NCBI GenBank assembly: GCA_001485605.1
Contig: FAON01000011.1
Coordinates: 62,001-126,000, forward strand
Direction: 5' to 3'
Source of the DNA: Candidatus Kryptobacter tengchongensis
GTDB taxonomy: Bacteria; Bacteroidota; Ignavibacteria; Kryptoniales; Kryptoniaceae
DNA: 64,000 nt
The notes under the pieces: generated by a model
Told to the model about the DNA's origin: nothing
Databases searched by the model: none
What the model saw: only the letters and a program-made list of their open reading frames with translations
Program-made: the position numbers and the translations under genes
Part shown: one piece after another, positions 26,563 through 34,242 of the stretch
Position numbering within the stretch: the first letter of the stretch is position 1
How the letters are laid out: the number at the start of each line of letters is the position of its first letter

Positions 26563-26811
26563 TTACTTCACTGCCTCAGCAACAAATGGGAGCAAAGCTA
26601 AATGTCTAGCTCTTTTAATAGCTCTGGTAAGCTGACGTTGATGCATAGCACAGTTCCCGCTTACCCTGCGTGGAATTATTTTCCCTTGCTCAGTCAAAAA
26701 TTTCCCAAGCTTTTTCTCATCCTTATAATCAATGTAAATCTCGCCAGCTTCACAGAATCTGCATATTTTTTTCTTTCTTAAACGTAATACTTTTTCATCG
26801 CTCTCCATCAT
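26563..26811 (-). CDS. rpsR: Ribosomal protein S18 (zinc-type)
   Basis: S18 of the small subunit, 82 residues, pairs with S6 on the platform. The core [33 protein letters not shown] is diagnostic. It is the cysteine-rich form: CRFC near residue 17 and CAMH near 54 can bind zinc. Many genomes carry a zinc-free version instead or as well. It lies between ssb and rplI, the widespread order. Confidence 0.98.
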   Translation of the reverse strand: MMESDEKVLRLRKKKICRFCEAGEIYIDYKDEKKLGKFLTEQGKIIPRRVSGNCAMHQRQLTRAIKRARHLALLPFVAEAVK

Positions 26812-26835
26812 GATCTTGAAAAAAATTTATTTTTG

Positions 26836-27291
26836 TTAAATTTTTGGTTCTTCATTTGAAAGATATTTGTTCAAAGCATCTGATTGCTGACTTTGGGAAG
26901 AAGAGGATTGCGCTTGACCCTCATTATTTCCTGAAGCAGGTCCTCTCCTATCAAGAAATTGAATTCTTCTCGCTTTGATCTCAACAACTGTTCTCGTCCT
27001 TCCGTCAGCGGTTTTGAGATTCCTACTCTGTAATTCACCCTCAACAAGAACAGCGCTTGACTTCTTCAACCTACCCCTACACGATTCAGCAAGTTTATTC
27101 CAAGCGACGACACCAACAAAACATACATCTTCCTTCCACTGCCTCTTGCTGTCCCGGAATCTACGGTTTGATGCAATTGTGAAATTAACAACCGGTGTCC
27201 CCTTTGTCGTCTGGCGAAACACCGGATCTTTTGTTAAATTACCAACTATGACGACACTGTTCAGCTCTGGCATTTTGAATTCTTTTGCCAT
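26836..27291 (-). CDS. ssb: Single-stranded DNA-binding protein
   Basis: SSB of 151 residues with one OB fold: SVVIVGNLTKDPVFRQTTKGTPVVNFTIA, VAWNKLAESC and KSSAVLVEGELQSR. A short Gln/Ser-rich linker (about 120-138) leads to the tail. The tail ends SNEEPKI rather than the usual acidic -DDIPF, so the terminal Pro-Phe that partner proteins bind is absent. Sits in the standard position between rpsF and rpsR. Confidence 0.96.
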   Translation of the reverse strand: MAKEFKMPELNSVVIVGNLTKDPVFRQTTKGTPVVNFTIASNRRFRDSKRQWKEDVCFVGVVAWNKLAESCRGRLKKSSAVLVEGELQSRNLKTADGRTRTVVEIKARRIQFLDRRGPASGNNEGQAQSSSSQSQQSDALNKYLSNEEPKI

Positions 27292-27349
27292 AGATCGTTC
27301 CCTCCATCATTTAAGTTTTTAACATAAATTTTTAACAAAAAGAAAAACT

Positions 27350-27799
27350 CTATTCCTCTTCATCTTCTTCAAATGTTTCCTCTTCTTCCACTTGCGCAAT
27401 TGACTCAACACTCCCAAGTCCAAGATGTTCAATTGTAATCCTTCCACGTCTTTTCTCCTGCTCTTTGGCTTTTAAAGCCTTCTTGGTTACAACAACCGTA
27501 AGATATCTCATAATATTCTCATCAAGCTGAAAAGCTCTCTCAAGTTCGCTAACTATCGTCGGCGGAGCAAAATATTCAAAATACACATAAAAAGCACTGT
27601 TCTTCTTGTTTATCGGGTAAGCAAGCCTCCTTCTTCCCCAACGTTCCATTAAAATTATCTCTCCTCCTTTCTCTTTTGTGAAATTTTCATATTTCTTGAT
27701 GATCTGCTCAATTATCGGATCATCAAGTGAAGCATTAATTAAAAATGTCGTTTCATACCATCTCCTTGAAAGCATGTTCTTCGGAATTTTTCTCGCCAT
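27350..27799 (-). CDS. rpsF: Ribosomal protein S6
   Basis: S6 of the small subunit, 149 residues, longer than the ~100-residue core because of a basic-then-acidic C-terminal tail ending EETFEEDEEE. The core is clear: YETTFLINASLDDPIIEQIIKKYE, GGEIILMERWGRRRLAYPINKK and YVYFEYFAPPTIVSELERAFQLDENIMRYLTV. An 11-residue N-terminal extension precedes it. GGAGGTTAATTA before the ATG is a strong start signal. A hairpin lies in the leader (27845-27867). Confidence 0.97.
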   Translation of the reverse strand: MARKIPKNMLSRRWYETTFLINASLDDPIIEQIIKKYENFTKEKGGEIILMERWGRRRLAYPINKKNSAFYVYFEYFAPPTIVSELERAFQLDENIMRYLTVVVTKKALKAKEQEKRRGRITIEHLGLGSVESIAQVEEEETFEEDEEE

Positions 27800-27844
27800 T
27801 AATTAACCTCCATTTGGTCTTTTTGTTTTTAAAAAATTTTTTCG

Positions 27845-27867
27845 GACCCAGGAACACAGCCTGGATC
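27845..27867 (-). promoter_or_regulatory. Hairpin in the rpsF leader, possible S6:S18 autoregulatory element
   Basis: On the minus strand GATCCAGG and CCTGGGTC form an 8-pair stem (one G-U) with a 7-base loop, followed by CGAAAAAA and TTTTTT, between pth and rpsF. S6:S18 leaders are widespread in front of rpsF and carry a conserved CCGA; here CCGA spans the 3' edge of the stem. The assignment is tentative; it could equally be a weak terminator for pth. Confidence 0.35.
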
Positions 27868-28453
27868 ATGGAGTCTTATCCTTGGGTTTTACTTTCTTAT
27901 TAAACCTATTCATTGCGGTCAAAATCCCATCAGAGATAAAACAAAATGTCGCTTCCACCGCCTGTCCGATCATTTCATTTAGCTTATCAATTTCATCATC
28001 ATCAAATCTTGAAAGAACAAAATCAACCATGTTTCTCATCTTCTCTGGATTCCCTATCCCGCACCTTAACCTCGGAAAATCCGTCGTTTTCAAGTGATAA
28101 ATTACCGAATACAATCCGTTATGTCCTCCATCGCTTCCTTTCTGACGTAGCCTTATAACTCCAAGTGGCAAATTTAAATCATCACATATAACAAAAACAT
28201 CTTTCAAATCAAGCTTAAACCGCTCAACCACATCCTTCACCGCTATTCCACTGTTGTTCATATATGTCAACGGCTTAACAAGCAAAAATTCACTACCTTT
28301 ATACTTGCCTGGACCTATTAAATAATCACCTTTCCCCGGTTTAAAATCAATTTCAAGCTTCTTCGCAATCTCATCAACCACCATGAAACCAACATTATGT
28401 CTCGTCATCTCATACTCCCTTCCAGGGTTTCCAAGTCCAAATATAGCAATCAT
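27866..28453 (-). CDS. pth: Peptidyl-tRNA hydrolase
   Basis: Pth frees tRNAs from prematurely released peptidyl-tRNA. The 195-residue protein has FGLGNPGREYEMTRHNVGFMVVDE with the catalytic His in TRHNVG, KPLTYMNNSGIAV, VICDDLNLPLGVIRLRQKGSDGGHNGL and PRLRCGIGNP: all conserved active-site elements. It lies between rplY and rpsF, the classic rplY-pth pairing. Normal length. Confidence 0.97.
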   Translation of the reverse strand: MIAIFGLGNPGREYEMTRHNVGFMVVDEIAKKLEIDFKPGKGDYLIGPGKYKGSEFLLVKPLTYMNNSGIAVKDVVERFKLDLKDVFVICDDLNLPLGVIRLRQKGSDGGHNGLYSVIYHLKTTDFPRLRCGIGNPEKMRNMVDFVLSRFDDDEIDKLNEMIGQAVEATFCFISDGILTAMNRFNKKVKPKDKTP

Positions 28454-28474
28454 ATATTTAAAAAAGAACTACTT

Positions 28475-29098
28475 TTATTCGCTCTGTTTCTCAGGTTGAG
28501 ATGGCGTAGATGGCTGAGCTTCTTCAGGTTTAGCTTCAGCTTCCACCTCAAAACCTCTTGGTGGAACGATCGCAACAACAACAGCAAGCTCATTCTCAAG
28601 AATTCTAACCCCTGGGATATTCAAATCACGGACATGAATTGAATCGCCGATATCAAGTTTACTTATATCAACCTCAATATGTTCTGGAATTGCGTCGCTT
28701 GAACATTCAACCTCAACAGTGTGAAGCAGATGTTCAATGATCCCACCTTTTTCAACCCCAGGTGCTTTGCCAACAAGAACAATGGGCACCTCAAGCGTTA
28801 TCCTTGCACCAGCTTTCAAACCATAAAGGTCAAAATGAATTGGCTTATCCGTTACAGGATCAAATTCAACATCTTTCAAAATGCACTGAAACTCTTTTCC
28901 ATTATTAAGCTTTAACTTAACTATATGAGCCTCCGTTGTATAAATTAGATTTTTGAGCTCTGATTCTTTCACTGCAATCGGCAATGGTTCCTCGCCAGGA
29001 GCATAGTAAATTCCCGGGATCTTCCCAGCTCGCCTTAGCTGATTTGAAGCACTTTTCCCTGTTTTTCTTATCTCTGCGCTTAAAGTTATCTCAGTCAT
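28475..29098 (-). CDS. rplY: Ribosomal protein L25 / Ctc general stress form
   Basis: L25, the 5S-rRNA-binding protein of the large subunit, in the long two-domain TL5/Ctc form (207 residues). The N-terminal RNA-binding domain includes RKTGKSASNQLRRAGKIPGIYYAPGEEP, and the C-terminal beta domain includes PVTDKPIHFDLYGLKAG, GIIEHLLHTVEVECSSDAIPEHIEVDISKLDIGDSIHVRDL. The tail is Glu/Pro/Ser-rich. It is between prs and pth, as in many bacteria. Confidence 0.96.
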   Translation of the reverse strand: MTEITLSAEIRKTGKSASNQLRRAGKIPGIYYAPGEEPLPIAVKESELKNLIYTTEAHIVKLKLNNGKEFQCILKDVEFDPVTDKPIHFDLYGLKAGARITLEVPIVLVGKAPGVEKGGIIEHLLHTVEVECSSDAIPEHIEVDISKLDIGDSIHVRDLNIPGVRILENELAVVVAIVPPRGFEVEAEAKPEEAQPSTPSQPEKQSE

Positions 29099-29116
29099 AA
29101 TTTAGATTTCAAATTT

Positions 29117-30055
29117 TTAGTTTTCAATTTCAAATAAAACACTCAGCGATTCATTACAATGAATTCTTTTTATTGCTTCTGCAAAAATTTTGGCTACCGA
29201 ACGAACCTCAATTTTTGGTGATCCCTTCCTAAGCGGGACAGTATCTGTTACAAGTATTTTTTCAACTGGTGCATTTTCAATTCTCTCAACAGCATTCCCT
29301 GATAAAATTGGATGTGTACAAGCACCGAAAACTTTTTTTGCCCCTCTATCAATTAAAGCATTTGCAGCATTTACAAATGTCCCAGCTGTATCAATTATAT
29401 CATCAACTATAACTATTGTCTTCCCTTTTACATCCCCAACAACATTGACAACTTCAGATTCATTCGCACGCGATCTTCTTTTATCAATTAAAATGAGTTC
29501 AGCGTGTAATCTTTTAGCATAGCCACGGGCAAATTTTACTCCACCTATATCAGGTGAAACAACAGCAAATTCTTCCTCGCCAACCATCTCTCTTATAGCT
29601 GGAACAAGAACCACCGCAGAATAAAGATGATCAAAGGGTATATCAAAAAATCCTTGAATCTGAGGGGCGTGTAAATCCATTGTTAGGACTCTGTCAGCCC
29701 CTGCAACTGTTATCAAGTTTGCAACAAGTTTTGATGTTATAGGAACCCGTGGTTGATCTTTTCTATCTTGCCTTGCGTAACCAAAATAAGGTATAACAGC
29801 GGTAATCCTGCGCGCTGAGGCTCTCTTCGCAGCATCAATCATTATTAAAAGTTCCATCAAATTATCCGATGGCGGGAAAGTTGATTGGATAATGAAAACA
29901 TCATTTCCACGAATATTCTCAAGATACTTAACCCAAATTTCACCGTCGCTAAAATTTCGTATTTCACAATTTCCAAGCGGTTCGCCTATCTCATCTGCTA
30001 TTTTTTCAGCAAGTTCCTTGCTTGACCTACCAGAAAAAATCTTAAGCTGACTCAT
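29117..30055 (-). CDS. prs: Ribose-phosphate pyrophosphokinase (PRPP synthetase)
   Basis: Makes PRPP from ribose 5-phosphate and ATP for nucleotide, His and Trp synthesis. The 312-residue protein shows all class I motifs: FSDGEIWVKYLENIRGNDVFI, the ATP loop PYFGYARQDRK, the metal-binding VLTMDLHAPQIQGFFDIP, the flexible loop DKRR, and the PRPP loop IVIVDDIIDTAGT. First protein gene of the translation cluster; a tRNA-Gln gene lies about 97 bp upstream on the same strand and may share its transcript. Confidence 0.98.
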   Translation of the reverse strand: MSQLKIFSGRSSKELAEKIADEIGEPLGNCEIRNFSDGEIWVKYLENIRGNDVFIIQSTFPPSDNLMELLIMIDAAKRASARRITAVIPYFGYARQDRKDQPRVPITSKLVANLITVAGADRVLTMDLHAPQIQGFFDIPFDHLYSAVVLVPAIREMVGEEEFAVVSPDIGGVKFARGYAKRLHAELILIDKRRSRANESEVVNVVGDVKGKTIVIVDDIIDTAGTFVNAANALIDRGAKKVFGACTHPILSGNAVERIENAPVEKILVTDTVPLRKGSPKIEVRSVAKIFAEAIKRIHCNESLSVLFEIEN

Positions 30056-30151
30056 TCATTCTATTTGTTACTTTTCCATCGCTAACATCAAGTCAATAGC
30101 AAAGATAAAAAAAACTTACAAATTAACCAAACATAAAAATAAAAACCTTTG

Positions 30152-30223
30152 CTGGGGCGGGAGGATTCGAACCTCCGAATGGCGGCTCCAAAGACCGCTG
30201 CCTTACCGCTTGGCGACGCCCCA
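30152..30223 (-). tRNA. tRNA-Gln (anticodon TTG)
   Basis: On the minus strand the acceptor arm TGGGGCG pairs with CGCCCCA, the T arm is GGAGG-TTCGAAT-CCTCC, and the anticodon loop CTTTGGA gives TTG (30189-30191). The discriminator is G; the CCA is not encoded. Lies just upstream of prs on the same strand. Confidence 0.95.
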
Positions 30224-30376
30224 AAAAGAACCTTATCAAAATGGCATTTATAATTTAATAAAGAAAAAACAATTTTTCAAATGTAACCCGCTCAATCACA
30301 AGTTATACGAGACTATTTCAAAGCTTCTTTGTCAAAACTTTTGTCCTTTAAAAATTTATTTGTTATCTTTCGGTAA

Positions 30377-31333
30377 ATGAAAAATAAACTTTTAAATCCA
30401 CAAAAAATGAAATATATTTTGGCTCTAACCACTGTATTTTTTTCAATCTCAATTGCAGGTGGAAATTCTACCTATGAATTTCTACGCCTTGACATAAGCC
30501 CAAGGGCATCTGCGCTTGGCGGAAATTTTATAGCCATGATTGATGACCCAACCTTGCTTTTCCACAACCCCGCTGGTTTATCAACACTTAAAAACAACTA
30601 TGCAACCGCCGGCTTTTTTAAACACCTGCTTGATATAAATCTTGGATATGGAGCCTACACAACCAACCTTAAAAATCTCGGAAACATCGGACTTGGGTTC
30701 ATTTACATTAACTACGGCAGCTTTAATCAGACAGACCGCTATGGAAATCAAATTGGTTCTTTCTCAGCTGGTGAACTTGCCATCGTCGCTGGAATTTCAA
30801 AAGAATATGAGAAATTAAAATATGGGATCAGCTCAAAATTAATTTACTCATCAATTGCAGGCGCACGCTCAATTGCCATCGCCTTTGATATCGGTGGATT
30901 ATACACTTTTGAAGAACAAAACCTTAACATAGCACTTACCCTTAACAACATCGGAACTCAACTTAACAGTTATATATCATTTAAAGAAAATCTCCCATTT
31001 GAGATAAAATTTGCGATTTCAAAGAAGCTTGAACATCTACCACTGCGATTGAACCTTGGACTTAACAAAATAAATGAATCAACATCCAAAATTCTTGATA
31101 GAATTAAAAACTTTACAATTGGTGGCGAATTTAACATCTCCGAAAATTTTGATATCAGATTCGGATACAACAATGAAAAAAGACAAGAAATGAAAATCAC
31201 CCCAACGCTTGATTTAACTGGTTTTTCATCTGGGATTGGAATTAAAGTTCAAAACTATAGATTTGATTACTCACTTATATCACTTGGCAGGATCGGCGTG
31301 CTCCACCAGATCAGCCTAACTGTGAAAATTTAA
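30377..31333 (+). CDS. porQ: PorQ-type outer-membrane protein of the type IX secretion system
   Basis: A 318-residue outer-membrane beta-barrel of the PorV/PorQ/UPF0164 group. After a signal peptide the mature part starts STYEFLRLDISPRASALGGNF with DDPTLLFHNPAGLS, the family hallmark; the YINYGSFNQTDRYGNQIGSFSAGE segment and FDIGGLYTFEEQNLNIALTLNNIGTQLN fit PorQ. PorQ belongs to T9SS, a secretion and gliding system of the Bacteroidota and relatives. The large propeller protein at 62227 may be a cargo. An in-frame ATG at 30407 fits a compact signal peptide and a possible TA-N2-TTT promoter element at 30364 equally well or better. PorQ versus a general PorV-like barrel is not settled. Confidence 0.75.
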   Translation: MKNKLLNPQKMKYILALTTVFFSISIAGGNSTYEFLRLDISPRASALGGNFIAMIDDPTLLFHNPAGLSTLKNNYATAGFFKHLLDINLGYGAYTTNLKNLGNIGLGFIYINYGSFNQTDRYGNQIGSFSAGELAIVAGISKEYEKLKYGISSKLIYSSIAGARSIAIAFDIGGLYTFEEQNLNIALTLNNIGTQLNSYISFKENLPFEIKFAISKKLEHLPLRLNLGLNKINESTSKILDRIKNFTIGGEFNISENFDIRFGYNNEKRQEMKITPTLDLTGFSSGIGIKVQNYRFDYSLISLGRIGVLHQISLTVKI

Positions 31334-31335
31334 CC

Positions 31336-31890
31336 TTACAATCTCTTCACATCAATTATCCTCTCTGGAATCGTGAATAAACTTCCACCGAGGTGATGTA
31401 TCGTTTTCGCTCTTTCAAGATTTACCTTCAGATAATCATCAAATAACTCCTCTTCCACAACTGCTCTTAAAACTCTCCCTACTATCAAATTATGATCACC
31501 CGCGGGATAAATTTTCTCAACCTTGCATTCAAGATTTGCAATGCATTCTTTTATTAATGGTGCGGAGATAAATTTTGCTTTTTCCCTTGTAAGTTTCGTT
31601 TTTTCAAATTTATCCACATCTCTACCCGAATTTTTCCCACAAAAATAAACCTCTTTTAAGATTTCAAGCGTTGGCAGGTTAATTGCAAATTCCTTGCTCT
31701 TTTCAATTAATTCATAAATAAATCTTTCGGGAGCAATTGCAACCGCAACAAGTGCTGGCTCCTTACTTATTGGAACATTCCACGCAACTGGTGTGATGTT
31801 ATCTCTTTTTGCAAATTTTGCAGTTATCAAAACAACACCTCCGATGTTTAAAATCCGATTTGCCTTGTCAAGTTGGATTTCTTTTTTCAT
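31336..31890 (-). CDS. Flavin reductase-like FMN-binding protein
   Basis: A 184-residue flavin reductase-domain protein. The family features are RILNIGGVVLITAKFAKRDNITPVAWNVPISKEPALVAVAIAPERFIYELIEKSKEFAINLP and the C-terminal GDHNLIVGRVLRAVVEEE. These split-barrel proteins bind FMN and may reduce flavins or act on their own substrates. It lies convergent with porQ (2-bp gap) and 30 bp downstream of the NFACT gene on the same strand. The exact role is unknown. Confidence 0.88.
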   Translation of the reverse strand: MKKEIQLDKANRILNIGGVVLITAKFAKRDNITPVAWNVPISKEPALVAVAIAPERFIYELIEKSKEFAINLPTLEILKEVYFCGKNSGRDVDKFEKTKLTREKAKFISAPLIKECIANLECKVEKIYPAGDHNLIVGRVLRAVVEEELFDDYLKVNLERAKTIHHLGGSLFTIPERIIDVKRL

Positions 31891-31920
31891 TTAGCGTTAA
31901 AAATTTATTTTTTATGTGCT

Positions 31921-33558
31921 TTATTCTATTTCCTCAGAAGGTAACTTTGGTTCCACCATTATAACTTCCTCACGTTCAACGATTACGCTACCTTCGGGGG
32001 CTCCTTTAGGTTTTCTCACATATTTTCGCTTTGTGACGATGACAGGAACAAGCGAGGATGTTTTCGCTTCACTAAAATATGCCGCAATTCCAGCAGCTTG
32101 TTCAATCGCTCTCTTGCTCGGCTGTTTCTTTCCCGCTTTTAAAACCACATGTGCCCCACGAACTCCACGAGCGTGAAACCATAAATCCTCTTTATCTGCA
32201 AATTTTAAAGTTAACAAATCATTGCTTTTCGCATCTTTACCAACCCAAACCTCAAACCCACCATCAACAACGAACCTTCTGAATTTACTTCCAACTTTTT
32301 CAGCCACCTTATCCCTCACAACTCCAAACAATTTCAAATCCTGAAGGTTGCCATCTTTAAACCTCTTCAAATCCTCAAAACTTTCACAATTATTAAGTTT
32401 TTCAATTAAACCCTTCAATTTCTCTCTATTAACTTTCAATCTCTCCAATCTCGCCTCTGCAATTTTTAATGATGCCCTTGTCTTCTTCGCTTTCTCAAAG
32501 TATCTCTCGGCATTTTCAACGGGGGAAAGTGAGGGGTCAAGCTTTATCTTTATCATTTCACCGCCCTCCGAAAACACATTTAAAAGCTCAACCTCCTCCA
32601 TCCCACGACGCAGAGAATTTAAATTCGCCATTAAAAGTGAACCATAGATTTCATACATTTGAGCCCTTTGATTTTCGCTGATCTCTTTCTCAACTTTTTC
32701 AATTGTCCTCTCCGTTTTATCAAGCAAATGTTTAAGTTTATCTAAAATTGATTCCCTCTCCTTATAAAAACTTTTGTTTATCTTTGTCTCAATTACAAAT
32801 TTTCTTATCGCCTCGTTTATGTCCTCAATTTCAACCTTTTTATAGTTTAAATGCGTAAGTTCAATAATTGAAAAATACCTCGGGAAAATTCCATCGTAAT
32901 AAATCCTCGGCAATGGGTTGTTAAGTTCTTTATCAATCTCCTTTAGACTTATCCAGATTTTTTCAACGGTGTGGCTTTCGCTTCTGTGTAAAATTTCTCG
33001 CGCCATCAACATATCAATTGTATCAACTGCTTTGAGAAGCCGTTGCGCTGGTTCTTCAATATCCAGACTTTCCCATGTTTTTTTGAAACTCTCAAAATCA
33101 TTTACAACAGCGTAATAATTTGATTCAGTTTTTTCAAACTCAAATTTTCTACCAATGTATAGCCTCGGATCTTTAAAAGATGAGATAATTTCATTTTCAT
33201 TTGTGGTAAGGAAGAAATTAACTTTACCTGTGAAAAACTGAAGAAGAATTTTATGATCTGATGAAAGTAAAATCTCAATTACTCTATCTGCTCTGTGAAT
33301 CTCTACATCATTTATCTTGTCACCGTAAATTTCGGGGAAAATGTCAAGCGAATTTTTTCTTGCCCTTTCAAACTTTGAACGCAAGAACATATATCCCCGC
33401 CCCGTTGCGTTGAGCTCAAGTGTAAAAGGTTCATCTTTTTCAACGGTGATATGAAGCGTATCTTTTTCCTGCGTGAATGCCTCAATTATTGTGGATTTCT
33501 CAAGCCTTGGTTTAAGCTTTTGAATCAAACATTTTAAGGTGTGGTAGTTTGTAAGCAT
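31921..33558 (-). CDS. rqcH: NFACT family ribosome quality-control protein (RqcH-like)
   Basis: A 545-residue homologue of RqcH/Rqc2/NEMF, which binds stalled 50S subunits and adds alanine tails. The N-terminal NFACT-N domain has the conserved Asp-Arg pair (Asp91-Arg92 in HRADRVIEI) needed for tRNA recruitment and tailing in studied RqcH proteins. Long coiled-coil helices follow (about 260-410), and the C-terminal NFACT-R domain has DLWFHARGVRGAHVVLKAG and AAYFSEAKTSSLVPVIVTKRKYVRKPKGAPEGSV. Older annotation would call it fibronectin-binding protein. The rest of the pathway (RqcP/Hsp15) is not nearby. Confidence 0.9.
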   Translation of the reverse strand: MLTNYHTLKCLIQKLKPRLEKSTIIEAFTQEKDTLHITVEKDEPFTLELNATGRGYMFLRSKFERARKNSLDIFPEIYGDKINDVEIHRADRVIEILLSSDHKILLQFFTGKVNFFLTTNENEIISSFKDPRLYIGRKFEFEKTESNYYAVVNDFESFKKTWESLDIEEPAQRLLKAVDTIDMLMAREILHRSESHTVEKIWISLKEIDKELNNPLPRIYYDGIFPRYFSIIELTHLNYKKVEIEDINEAIRKFVIETKINKSFYKERESILDKLKHLLDKTERTIEKVEKEISENQRAQMYEIYGSLLMANLNSLRRGMEEVELLNVFSEGGEMIKIKLDPSLSPVENAERYFEKAKKTRASLKIAEARLERLKVNREKLKGLIEKLNNCESFEDLKRFKDGNLQDLKLFGVVRDKVAEKVGSKFRRFVVDGGFEVWVGKDAKSNDLLTLKFADKEDLWFHARGVRGAHVVLKAGKKQPSKRAIEQAAGIAAYFSEAKTSSLVPVIVTKRKYVRKPKGAPEGSVIVEREEVIMVEPKLPSEEIE

Positions 33559-33655
33559 TGTTTAAATTTGCCACTTTTTGTCCCAAATTATGACTTTTGA
33601 CAAACAAAATCTATTTAAAAATTTATTGAAATCTTGGTAAAATTTTAAAAATTTT

Positions 33656-33671
33656 TTGGCACAATATTTGC
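33656..33671 (+). promoter_or_regulatory. Sigma-54-like promoter for a candidate small RNA
   Basis: TTGGCAC, 5 bases, TTGC: GG and GC dinucleotides stand exactly 10 bases apart, as in sigma-54 promoters. A housekeeping reading is also possible: TTGGCA with an 18-base spacer to TATATG (33680-33685). Either would start a plus-strand transcript near 33683-33692, ahead of the GC-rich hairpins. Confidence 0.45.
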
Positions 33672-33682
33672 GTTTCTTTTAT

Positions 33683-33832
33683 ATGAAGACGCACCTAAAT
33701 GAGCACCTCTAAAAGTACCTTGATTTGAGCACCTTTTCTTGATTTGCTCGTTCTTTAAGATTTCAACGCCCGCCGTAGCACCTCCGTTGGCGATCGGGCG
33801 ACCCTTTTTAGAGGGCGCTCGGTCGCTTTTTT
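33683..33832 (+). ncRNA. Candidate structured small RNA with anti-Shine-Dalgarno motifs
   Basis: A plus-strand transcript of about 150 bases is suggested by a promoter-like element upstream, a GC-rich 3' half (42 of 60 bases G or C at 33767-33826 against an AT-rich background), a hairpin CGCCCG/CGGGCG (33767-33772 with 33795-33800) whose loop contains AGCACCTCC, and a strong terminator. GCACCT occurs four times along it. No long ORF explains it; a 9-codon ORF (MKTHLNEHL) starts at 33683. It overlaps antisense the last ~25 bases of the RsbW-like gene. Not recognised as a known RNA family. Confidence 0.5.
33798..33832 (+). terminator. Intrinsic terminator of the candidate small RNA
   Basis: GCGACC (33798-33803) pairs with GGTCGC (33821-33826), with CCCT/AGGG inside, followed by TTTTTT. 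Its 5' arm overlaps the 3' arm of the preceding hairpin by 3 bases, so the two stems may compete. Confidence 0.75.
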
Positions 33833-34242
33833 ATTTTTATTCTGACTTTCATGCCATTTCTGGTTTTGTGAAATTTTACCACATCGGAAAAAGCTTTGAT
33901 GATATAAATTCCCCTCCCCGATTCCTTCAACAGGTTCTCATTAACGGTCGGATCCGGGATAGATTCAGGCTCAAAACCTTCACCCTCATCTTGTACCTCA
34001 ATCTCAAAACTTTTTTTAAAAGACTTGAACCTAACTTTTACCTTTTTACTTGGTTCAAGTTTATTCCCGTGAACGATGGCATTTATAAACGCTTCACTTG
34101 AAGCAAGATAAAGCCTATAAAAATCCTCATCCGAAATTTTATATTTGCCTCTCAACTCATAAAGAAATTTTTCAAACTTCTTGAACGATGAAACATCCGA
34201 TGGAAAATCAGCGGATTCAAATTTTGGACGGTTTTTTTTCAT
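33808..34242 (-). CDS. RsbW-like anti-sigma/serine kinase ATPase
   Basis: A 144-residue GHKL ATPase of the RsbW/SpoIIAB class, which binds a sigma factor or another target and phosphorylates a STAS antagonist. The N box YLASSEAFINAIVHGN (near residue 67-82), the G1 motif VQDEGEGFEP and the G2 region LKESGRGIYIIKAFSDVVKF are present. Its ATG overlaps the stop of the preceding outer-membrane gene (ATGA). A plausible STAS partner is encoded at 53779, not adjacent. The target of this partner switch is unknown. Confidence 0.88.
   Translation of the reverse strand: MKKNRPKFESADFPSDVSSFKKFEKFLYELRGKYKISDEDFYRLYLASSEAFINAIVHGNKLEPSKKVKVRFKSFKKSFEIEVQDEGEGFEPESIPDPTVNENLLKESGRGIYIIKAFSDVVKFHKTRNGMKVRIKIKKRPSAL

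Noticed and set aside
33739-34101. Plus-strand 120-codon ORF over the RsbW-like gene
   Set aside because: It is antisense to a well-conserved ATPase; the plus-strand signal there is better explained by the structured RNA and its terminator.
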